Shown here: positions 26,101 through 38,100 of the stretch, in pieces
How positions within the stretch are numbered: the first letter of the stretch is position 1
Layout: every line of letters starts with the position of its first letter
Assembly (NCBI GenBank): GCA_946811185.2
Contig: OX328109.1
Span: 15,660,255 to 15,724,254, forward strand
Direction: 5' to 3'
DNA length: 64,000 bases
Source: Hippopus hippopus
Taxonomy: Eukaryota > Mollusca > Bivalvia > Cardiida > Cardiidae
The notes under the pieces: generated by a model
Databases searched by the model: none
What the model was told of the DNA's origin: nothing
The model's input: the letters and a program-made list of their open reading frames with translations, nothing else
Position numbers and translations under genes: made by a program

Positions 26101-29100
26101 GGTTTATCTCCCTTGGAAGCAGTGGAGCTAAGACTGGTTGACTGTTTCCTGAGGGGTGGTTTTATCATCTCTTCTTCCTCTGTGTCCTCGTCATCACTTA
26201 CTTGGTGTTTCCTTTTTTCTCGGTTCTGTTTCTGAAATGTTTTTCACTACATGCTTTTCTTCACCAGATGAAAAAATTTTAGGCATGTCCAAATTAAAAG
26301 CATTACTGCAGACCCAACATTAAATGTGGCTCAAAAGCTTGGGTTTGCCTGCGACAGGATACAAAATATTTTGGGAAAAGGAAAAAATGCTAATTGTCAG
26401 TATTTCCTTTTCCGATATTTTCCACAGCATTCATGCATTAGGTCATAAAACACAAGACTGTATGGTAAACAGTTTACTTATTAATTTACAACCACAAATT
26501 TTAACATCTGCTTTTAAAAAGATTGTGTGAAAAATAATAATTGCTTATAATTAACAATTGCTTACTGCCCAAAGATGTCCGTCAAATTTTCTAAGATATA
26601 TGCAGCCAGCATTAATTGCTTCTGTATAGAAAAGTGATGTTAATCATGCAGGCCCCTTTTTACCTGTGAAATTTTGTTTAACCTCTTACCAAACAATCCA
26701 TTGTTTTTACAAGCCTTGGGAAAGAAGCTTTTGAAAACAATGAGGTGATCAAAGAAACAAAAACATTACTTTTTATCATATGGTTTGTAACACGCGAAAA
26801 GGGGCATTCGGACATTTGCGTAAAGTGTCGTCTCGGATCAGCCTGCGCAGGCTAATCCGAGACGGCACTTTACGACTACATTAGATTTTGTGCTAAAGTA
26901 GACTTGTGCAAAACAGAAAATTACATAAAAACAGAAAGTGTCGTCTCGGATGAGCCTGCGCGGACTGCGCAGGCTGATCCGAGATGACACTTTACGCAAA
27001 TGTCCGAATGCCCCTTTTCGCGAGTTGCAGGCCATATAATCATGCCAAACCTACGTATGAGTCAGGCTCTGGCAAAAAGATGTTTAATGCATCTGCAAAA
27101 AGTATCCATCCATGTCAGCCTGTACAGTCCATGTAGGCTGACAAGGGTCAAAACATTTTTCTATTGTCAACTTTCTGCATGTCCAAGGACCATTCTACCT
27201 CATGATTTAGTCAGTTGTTGGACGAAATGGATTTTATGGATCCGTAAATGTGATGACCTGGTTGCACAGAGATGCACTTAACTCCATTTTCACAGAGCAT
27301 AGCTCAAATACTTTAACTCTTGACCAAACGATAAAAAAATTGGACTTGTTTAACGTTGTATATTACAAATTTTTATAACGGACAGATTTTTTTTAAAACT
27401 TTCAACATCCAAAGCTTATCATGTCTCTAGGGATTACAGTAAAAAAAAATGTGGGTCACCATGCTCGTTTCTGAGAAATTTGCCTTTGAAAAAGGTACAT
27501 ATAGTTCCAAAATTCAGCTTATATTGGATTTAAAGCACCTTTCTTTAATAGTCAGTTAAACAGGAAAATTACAGGAAAAATATACAAATATACATCATTT
27601 TAATGAAAATTCATATATTTTTGCACAAAAAATATATAAAAGCCTGGTTTTGAGCATGGGAATGTACAAATATACATGTTATATATGGACCATTGAGTTA
27701 AAAAGGGAGATAATTTGACCAAATTATGGCTTAATCTTAAATAAATACATACTTTCTAACAGACAGATTTTTCTTAAAATTTCCACACTTATAGTATCTA
27801 TAGTTCTAAATAATAAGAAACAAGAGCGGCAAATTGTCGCAAGATACGCCCGTCCCACCGCCAGTTGTCAAGGGGGTATAATAATCGTAAAGGGCAGGTA
27901 GTGGAACAAACATGTTTACCAAGTCTCAAGTCAATTTGACTTGAGGTGACAAAGTTCCGTTCCGGACAACCAAGAAATACTGTAAAAATGAAGATCAAAG
28001 TGGAATTACTCAAAATCTGTACTAGGTAGAGTTATTGTTCTTGCGCACTGTACTCTGTAATATTGCAACAAACATGCATACCAAGTTTGAAGTCACTCTG
28101 ACGTGAGATGACAAAGTTATATTCCGGACAAGCACTAAATGCTGTAAAAAAAAAACGATCAAAGGGAAATAACTCAAAACTCATGCTAGGAAGAGTTATG
28201 GTTCTTGTGCACTGCACTCCGTAAATTTTCAACAATCATGCATACCAAATTTGAAGATGTTCAGACTAGAGATGACAAAGTTATATTCCGGACAAGCAGA
28301 AAATGCTGTAAAAATGACAATCAAAGGGAAATAACTCAAAGACAGCACGAGGTAGAGATATGCTTCTTTCGCACTGCACTCCACATTATTGCAACAAACA
28401 CAAATGCCAAGTTTCAAGTCAATCGGACTGGAGATGACAAAGTTATGCTCCGGACAAGCAGAAAATGCTGTAAAAATGATGATCAAAGGGAAATAACTCA
28501 AAGACAGCACAAGGTAGAGTTATGCTTCTTTCGCACTGCACTCCATATTATTGCAACAAACACAAACGCCAAGTTTCAAGTCAATCGGACTGGAGATGAC
28601 AAAGTTATGCTCCGGACAAGCAGAAAATGCTGTTAAAATGACAATCAAAGGGAAATAACTCAGACAGCACGAGGTAGAGTTATGCTTCTTTTGCACTGCA
28701 CTCTGTATTATTGCAACAAACACAAATGCCAAGTTTCAAGTCAATCGGACTGGAGACGACAAAGTTATGCTCCGGACAAAGAACTGGACGCCGCCCGCCC
28801 GCCATGGGTGATCCCATAATACGTCCCGTCTTCGATGGGCGTATAATAACTCAAAAATTAAGCAAGCAAGAGTTATTATTCATGTGCACTGCAATCCCCC
28901 TTGATGAGATCTATCAACCCATGAAATTTGATAACCGTAGCCAGTATAGTTTTGGAGATATGCTCCGGACAAAATTCAAGTATGAAAAAATACAAAGGGC
29001 AATAACTCAAAAATTAAGCAAGCAAGAGTTATGATTCATTTGCACTGCACTCCCCCTTAATGAGATCTATCCACCCATGAAGTTTCATAACCGTAGCTAG

Positions 29101-32100
29101 AATAGTTTTGGAGATATGCTTTGGACAAAATTCAAGTATGAATATAAACAAAGGGAAATAACTCAAAAATTAAGGAAGCAAGAGTTATGATTCCTGTGCA
29201 CTGCACTCCCCCTTGATAAGATCTATCCACTCATGAAGTTTCATAACCTTAGCTAGTATAGTCTTGGAGATATGCTCCGGACAAAATTCAAGTATGAAAA
29301 AATACAAAGGGCAATAACTCAAAAATCAAGGAAGCAAGAGTTATGATTCCTGTGCACTGCACTCCGCCTTGATGAGATCTATCCACCCATGAAATTTCAT
29401 AACCGTAGCTAGCATAGTTTTGGAGATATGCTCCGGACAAAGAATGGGGACGCCGCCCGCCATTCCGCCCGCCACGGGTGATCCCATAATACGTCCCGTC
29501 TTTGACGGGCGTATAAAAATAAAAATGGCACCTATCCGTGCTTATTTTGTCAGAAAACAAGGTTGACGGTCACTGTGGAAGTTATTTTTTCAAGGAAAAA
29601 AATAGGACAAACGCTCAGCAGACATAGTGGGAAAAAGTGAAACTGCTCAATAGGAGTAATTTCTCCTTTTCCAACAATACTTTTCAAAGTGGAAACAGCT
29701 ATACTTCCACAGCTTTAAATTTCCTGCCTTTGTTACCTTCTTTGGTGTATAACGCCGTGTCAGCAGCATTTTAATCATTTCACGGTGACAGTTCAAAGAT
29801 CCACTTTTTTCTCCTCACCAATACTACCCGAAGAAAGTGCTATTTGTTTCAGTGCACCAATAGTATTACCATTATGTGCAAAAAATACATAGGTGCACTT
29901 TTGATTCAATAGTCACAACAAAAATACATCCATAGTAGGATGCGAGCGAACATATACAGGGGTCAAATTTAACTTTTTTTTCAACTAGCAAAAATTTGCT
30001 AGTGACCATTTTTTCCACTAGCCAAAATCAATTTTGTACTAGCAATATTTTAACCCATTGCCACTCAGTCCCGTGTTTTAACGACTCTGAAATGAGAAAC
30101 TTATGAAAACATTGTGGCAAAAAGAGAAATTGCTCATAATGAGCAATTTCTCCATTTCCCACAATGTTTTCTACATTATTAGAGAATTAACTTTCCTTTG
30201 TACCAAATACAGACGCTTTCAATTTGGGAGAGTCTAAATATTGTTGAGTGGGTCTCCTCTGTTTGCTCATACAATATTATAGCTCAGACTCTACACATTC
30301 TGCATGGCAAAGAAATATCCTTTGTTTCGACAAACTGTTTGATCATTAATTTATATTAAATAAATATTCCGGCGATGTCACGGAATCCGGCCTTTTGCCG
30401 AAAAAACTGGATATTTTCCGCTCCATACTCTCAGCGAGGCAATGCAGACGTATAAACAACGTCAGAATCGTCTACGCGCTTTAAATATCGGATACATGTA
30501 TTTACAATATCGCAACAAGCGTCTCTACGAATACCGGTCACGTGGTCGGTGATACTCTCAAAGGATAGTTCTACATCGCATACGGCAATTCAGTGTACAC
30601 GAAAAACGATCGCATTTATGGATTAATTCAGATTTTTAAGCGGTAGGTTTGCCCATTTTCCGGCGCACTCGCAAATTATTTCGAGTGCTAGAATTTGGCA
30701 CTCGCATTTTTTCATTTCAGCTCGCATTTTGCGAGTTTGCGACCGTTAAATTTGAACTTTGATATACGTCGTTAAATTGAAAGCATCTGCAGACAATAAA
30801 TCAAATGTAGCTCAAATGGTATTTATCTTTGAAAGGAAAGAAAACATTGTGGGAAAAGGAGAAAATGCTGGTAACCAGCATTTTCTCCTTTTTCAACAAT
30901 GTTTTTAAAAAGGCTTTTTCACAAGGGTTGTTAGAACACTAAAAGGTTTTGAAAAAGGTTAAGATCAAACTAATCTAATAAAAGGCTGAAACTCACGACA
31001 AGTTAAAGAAAGCTATTGTAAAGTCAATTAGCTAGCACAGAAATTAAAGAACAACACTTACTGGTGAAGATACAGTTTGCTTTTCTGCCTTGATATCAAT
31101 GGCTCTTCCCTGTTTCTTCTCCACTTTAGCTGCCTCAGTCGATTTTGCTGATGCTGTTGATGATGACTCTGATGGTTTGGAGGAGTCCATTGAAGAGGTA
31201 TGTGTAGAGGAAGGTCCTGCTTTAGGTTTAGATTCTTCTGCAAGTCTGGACGCTGCTCTTATGGCGGCTGCTCCTGATGATTGAAATATCACATTAACTC
31301 TTTACCAAACAACAAAATTCTAGATTTTAAACTGTGGTAACCAGCATTTTCTCCTTTTCCCACAATGCTTTCTACCTTTCCCAAAACAAATTTCAATTTT
31401 TCAGTCACATTTGTTTTGGCGTCTGCAAATGTTTTCAACTTAGATCATTCTACAATTTGGTCTTTCGGAAAGAGACAACGCTGTACCAAACGACAAACTA
31501 TTAGACTTGTTCAAATGAAAGTATTTGCAGACAAAAAAAAAATATGAGGTTCAAATTGTGAAATTTTCTCCTTTGTCTACAATTTTTTCAAAAGGTTTCT
31601 TTCTCAAGGTTGTTAAAAGTTGGGATTGTGTGATAAAATGTTAAATAAAATAAGTGTACCTGTTGCAGGTTTGGGATCAGGAGGCTTGTCCCTGTGAGCA
31701 AATAAAGTTCCTGTTTTTACATCACCGTTCTCCTCATTCTTTAGCTTGAAGAATCCAAGCTTCTTTTCTTCACTTTTCTGAAATAAAGAAAAAGAAATGA
31801 GGCTTAGTTAAGTTAATGCTCAGATGATATAAACTCTTGGCCAAACGACAAGATTTTAGACTTGTCAAAATAGAAAACCATTCTGGATGGCACGTAAAAT
31901 GTGCTCAAACAATGGGATTTAACTTTGATATGGTGAAAAACATTGTGGGTAAAGAAGAAAATGCTGGTTAGTATAGTTCTCCTTTTCCTGCAATGTTTTC
32001 CACAGGCTTTTTCATTCTTAAACACAGTATTATGTGGTAAAGGGCTGGAATGAAATTACCTTCGCTTAAGCCACATTTGCCATTTGCTGATGCTTTCCAT

Positions 32101-35100
32101 TTGAACCAGTCTAAAATTTTGTCATTGGACTGAAGATGAGTTTGAGACTCAAATGCCCACAGAAAAATAGATTGACAGACAGACTTTTGTTGGTTTGTTT
32201 GGTGTTAAACTATATTCTGAACACTAAACACTATTTCATTTATATCACAGTAGCCAGTACACCAATCAATGCTTTCCTAGAGTTTCTGTTACCATTACCT
32301 TTCACAATAATCTTCAAAAGCCACTAGCTCCTTTCCCACATAACCATTGAAACAATGATCAGCAGTTAGTAAAGAATGAATCCTGTCACAATAACTTATC
32401 ATCAAGCCTTGGAAACAAATTGGCAGAGCTGGGGTTTCCAACCAAGGAACCCCAGGTTTGAAGCCTGCTACCTTACTGACTAAGCTACAGCACTCAGGCC
32501 ACAGACAAAGCTATTCCAATAAAATCTTGAAATCATTTGTCTTCTCCAGATAATATCAGATGAAAAAATCAAATTTTGGGTAAAAAATGGGAAAAAAAAA
32601 ATGTTGGAAAAACAAGAGTTTTCCACACTGTTTTCAAAAGCCATCTTTCTCAGGTTAATTAATACACTGGATTGCGTGGTACATAGTTAAAATAGTAGAG
32701 GGTTAGTATCACTTACTGGTTGGTCCTTTTCAGTTGATGATGGCGTGGAATGAAACTTGATAAAAGACAAGCCAAATGTACTGGTCTGTAAGAAATTGTT
32801 ACAAAAAAACAAAGCATGATAAACAAGAGTTCTGCATGCCGATACCAATGCTTGGCTGCAGTTGCTTTTAGTGAAAACTTGAAGTCGAAAAAGGGGCATA
32901 ACTGTGTCAAAAATATTTTGATTTACCTTCCCATGCTGTATACTTTTCCCTTTTGATAGTCGACCACTAGATTAAGTTTGAAGTAATTATCTTCAGAAGT
33001 GACAGAGATATTGCAAAATGTCAAAGTTTTTGCAATACGACCATACAGACAACGCACAGGCTACAACAATAATTTATACCAGGATGTTTTCTTTGAAAAC
33101 AGCTGAGCAAAAAATATACTACCACATGCTGCAAAAAAATCATTATTCAAAATCTTTACCGGACAAGAAAATTCTAGACATGTCAAAATTCAGGGAGGAA
33201 ACGAATGTTACTAAAATGAAAATTATTTGCCTTGAAACAGAAGAAAGCATTGGGAGAGGGGAGAAAATGTTGGTTACCACTATTTCCTCCTTTTCCCCAG
33301 GTGTTTTTAAAAAGCCTTTCTCATCAGGGTTGTTAAACTCAGAATTGTTTGGTAAACAGCATTGTTTGGAAAGCCTTTCAAAACATTGTAGTATCCAAGT
33401 GCGAGTCTCGAGCAGAAAAAAAGAATTATGTAGACCGACCATACAAAAACAGATTGTCATCTTCACAATAATTTCCATACTTTTAAATGGTAACCCATTT
33501 ACATTTAAACGTATTTCAATATCTTCATTGTTTATTTCTGGCTGCTACAGAGCCTTTAAGAAGAAGGCTTTTAAAAACATTGTGAGAAAAGCAGAGAAAG
33601 CTAGTGAGCAGCATTTCCTCCCCCTATAACAGACAGTACCATTATTTGAACCACATCATTTTAGGAAGGGCAGAAATCACTGTACGATCCTGCATTTCAT
33701 CCGTATTTCAAAGCATTCATCCTTAGAGTTGTTAAAACTAGGGTTATTTTGGTGTAAAGAATGAAGCCTTCACTGCATAACCAATTTTAAACCAGTCCAT
33801 ATTGAAAGCATTTCCAGCCGACAAATATGACTCAAATAATGGAGTTTGTCTTCTAACAAGAGAAAACATTGTGGGAAAAGGAGAAAATGCTGGTTACCAG
33901 CATTTTCTCCTTTTCCCACAATGTTTTCAAAAGCCTTCTTTCATATGGTTGTTAAAACTCTAGCTTTTGCAGTTGAGGTTTAATAAAAGGATTGAACTCA
34001 TTTTCTGAGGCATTTCACAAACCTTATTGAAGGGTTGAGTACAGACAACCTTGACCCTGTCCCATTTCTCTTTAATTGCTGTCGCACTCAATTTGTCTGG
34101 CCCGAACATTCTGACGCTATTTCTGTTTGTCCCATTTCGAGCCTCAAGAGGTGACATAAAAGTCGACGCCACTAACAGAACCTGAAAAGGTAGCAACATT
34201 TATCTGTGATATCATTTCACACTTTTCATATCCAAGGGGCAATTAAAATATGATGCTATGTACATGTATTGCTACAAAAGAGAGGTTGAAATAGCTTTTT
34301 TTAAAATAGCAATTTCAGTGTCAAATTTTTTTATTAGGAAAATGCTGTCAAAAACATGTCAGAACCCACCATTTCCTATCTAAATTCTTACTCCCTAAAA
34401 TATTTTCAGAAGCTGGCTGTCTTCTGGAGGGTTATTAAAACTTTGGCTTGAATAGTAAAGGGCTGAAAAATTGTGCCATTTACACTATTGTGTTAGAAAC
34501 TGATAAAACAAGAAAACTGCATGCGGGATCCAATGCTGGACTGCAGGTGCTTGAGTTTAAGTTAAATTTCTAAAAGTGAAATTTCTGAGTCAAAAAAAAA
34601 AGGGGCATAACTAGGTCATAAATACTTTGGTTACCTGCCCCTGTTGTACTGGTTCCCTTTCTGATAGTTACAGTAACAACTTGTCCAAGTTTAAAGTATA
34701 TATCTTCAGTAATAAGAGATATTGTTAAATGTCGAAGTTTTTGCACCACAAAGACTAAGCAGATGTAGGCGACAACAGGGCTATGGCAATAACTTGATGT
34801 TTTCTTTGAAACAGCCGAGCTAAAAAACCCTAAGGCAATAAATATATAACTAAAATTATCATTTATAATCCACCTTCAACTTACCTGGTAATCTTGATCA
34901 GAAGATGTAGATTTACTAACAAGGACTTCCACAAAGGCTGATCCTTCATTTCCAATGTCAATACTCTGAATCTGTGATGCTTTCTCAAACTTGAAATTAA
35001 ACATCAATCACTGAATTTGTAAAGTAATACCCAGCAAAACCATCAATAAATACTTAACAAATGTTGAAAAAATAAACTTTTAATGATACTTCCATGCAAA

Positions 35101-38100
35101 ACATGTTATATATATTTATAGTCCCTCAACTCTTCTGAACACAATCTCAATTTTTAAAGACCCTGAGGAAGAAGTCTTTAAAAAAATTGTGGGAAAAGGA
35201 GAAAATGGTTATAACCAGCATTTTCTCCTTTTCCCACACTGTTTTCTACCCTTCCCAATACAAATTTGAGTCACATTTATTTTGACGTCTGTGTATGCAC
35301 TGCCAAATGATGCCCGACTGCACCCCGTCTCTAATAGGATCGAAGTATGGCAGTTCCGTTTGTAGTACATCCATCTCGTTTTAAGTACATTTTTCACTCT
35401 GCCTAATTACAGGACAGGAAGGATGGCAAAAAATTTCGAGCAGGCTCAAAGTTCTGGGGCACCTTCCCATCCTAACCCGTGCATTAAATTCGTAAACAGA
35501 TCATAAAAGGTTGCTAATACATCCACTCCGTCCGAACACAATTTAAGTCTGTTTGGCACCAATTTTTGGAACAGAGTGAGAACGAGTTTGGTGTGACGGG
35601 GGTATAAAGAGTTAAGCAAGATGACTTCATATCTGATCCTCTTAAAGACAGATGAGATTGCCACTTGCAAATCAGCCCATTATTCAAAGTCCAAAACTAC
35701 AACTTTTTCCCGAATGTAACCATTCAGTTTGCTTTTCTCTTGCCAATTAATATCTATTTTGTAGTTTTTTACTGATTCTTAGGGAAAAATTTGACTCACA
35801 GCTCTGAATATGCCCCTAAAACAAATTGCCTGAAGAATACCATTTAACTCTTTACCAGACAATCCCGACTTTTAATGACCTTGAAAAAGAAGCCTTTTGA
35901 AAACACGTTAGGAAAAGGAGAAAATGCTGGTGACCAGCATTTCCTCTTTTCCCACAATGTTTTCTACCTTTCCCAAAACAAATTTCAATTTTTCAGTCAC
36001 ATTTTTTTTGTTGTCTGCAAATGCTTTCAATTTGGACAAGTCTAAAAATTTGTCGTTTGGTAAAGAGTTAATCTTTTACCAAACAATCTGAGTTTAAATG
36101 TCCCTGAGGAAGAAACTTGTGAATACAATGTGGGAAAACAAGAAAGTGCTGGTAACCAACATTTTCTCCCTTCCCACAATGTTTTCTGCCCTTTCAGAGG
36201 AAACCCTCATCATTTGTACCACATTTGATTTGTCATCTGCAAATGCTTTCAATTGGGACCAGTCTAAAATTTTGTCGTTTTGTAAAGAGTTAAAAGGTAA
36301 AGTATATGGTTACCTGTAAGACCACACTGACATTCTTCTCTCCTGCTGTGGAACATTTCCACTTATGAGTACCTTCTGGCTTTAATAAGTTGTCAGCTGG
36401 ATTGTTCTGCACCAATTAAAAATCATATAAAAGCTAACAATAAAGCATGAAAGTAAATTGGTAAACAATTTTTTTTCACTTTTAATTTAAGCCCCTTAAC
36501 ACAATCTAGTATTTCAAACTTTAATAAAAACTCATAAAAAGATTGATTGATTGATTGAATGGTGTTTTATGCTGCTTTCAGTATTATTTTAGTAATATTA
36601 CAATGACAGCTCACATATTCATGCATTTCCTGGGTTTCACCAGTACTAGGCTAGGGCTATGAACCATCTAGCCCAAGCACACTCCAATAAAAGACCCAGT
36701 CGATCCAGTGATGCTTAAACATGGGGCCTCCAGGTCACAGGTGTTCGTGTTATGACAAACTTCACCACCTATATAAAATATAATGTAATATATATGACTT
36801 GTATATTACATTATGTAGATGGCGAAGTTTGTCAAATAACACGAAGACCTGTGCTCCAGGTCACGAGTCCTACACTTTACCACTGAGCCATGCAGCACCC
36901 CTCATAAAAAGAAAGCTTCAATACATTTTGGAAAAAGGCAAAAGGAGCCAGCATTATCTCCATTACACAGCATGTTTTCTACCCATTTGAAGACAAATAC
37001 ATGTATGTTGAGTCAAATTTGTCGGCTGAAAATGCGTCCATCTGGGAAAGTCTAAAATGTTCTTTGCAAAAGTTGTTGACACAGGAAAATTCTAATAAGT
37101 TGACCTTTTTTGCAGTAAACAGTTCTAGTGTGCATTTTCTTTCAACTACTCAAACTTCAAGTTCACCACATCAGTTTATTCAACCTTTGCAATGTTTTTT
37201 TTCTTTATTAACCCTTTAATATATATACAATTCGACTTAAAACGACCCTCAAGAAAAAGCCTTTTGAAAACATGGCGAGAAAACGAGACGATAGTACATA
37301 GTAACTAGCATTTTCTCCTTTTCCCACAATGGGTTTTTACCCTCACAAAAACAAATTTCAATTTTTGGGTCACATTTATTTTGTCATTTGTAATTGCTGT
37401 GAATATGACACTTATCCAAGGTTTTGCTGACTTGTTGAGACAAGATCAGAATACTAATTGAATTACCTCATGAGATATTGGAGTTCACCGTCCTGCTGTA
37501 TACCTCAATAGTTCACCTAAATGTTGGAGCTTAAGCCTTAACCCTTTACCACACAATGACGCGTTTTAACGCCCCTGAAGAAGAGGCCTTTTGAAAACAT
37601 TGTGGGAAAATGAGAAAATGCTGGTAACCAGCATTTTCTCCTTTTCCCACAAAGTTTTCTACCCTATCAAAGAAAAGTTGCGTCATTTGAGCCACTATGA
37701 AATTGTCTTCTGCAAATGCTTTCAATTTGGATAGGTCTTAAATTTTGCCGTGTGGTAAAGGGTTAAGTTAAAAAAAGGACAGTGTGTGCGATCATGAATA
37801 AATGTACGTGATTCACGTTTAGAATAAAAATATCACGTACAATCAGTTCCTCTAATACATACTGGAACATACAAAAACTTGCACTATTGAAAATTTGAAA
37901 AGTCAAATTTCAGAAATATCATGCAGCGAAATATTTACAATTACTTCTCCTGGACGGGTTTTTGGAATCCCAAAACTGAATGGCTGCTATCCGTCGTCGT
38001 ATATCTGATGGTAACGTGACATATAACAGGTGCCAGCTTGCTGGACAGGAACATTTCTGAATCATTTCCCTTTAAAGTGAATGGTATCCAAAATGTTTCG

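Noticed and set aside
28205..28636. 143-codon frame
   Set aside because: It runs through tandem core repeats of a pearl-like element; translation is an internal repeat with no domain.
27000..29520. CRISPR-like regular spacing
   Set aside because: Units of 157-160 bp are tandem repeats without unique spacers, in a clearly eukaryotic genome.
33018..33629. 203-codon plus-strand frame
   Set aside because: Crosses a dispersed repeat and two reverse TTAA-MITE copies; the apparent protein contains translated MITE sequence.
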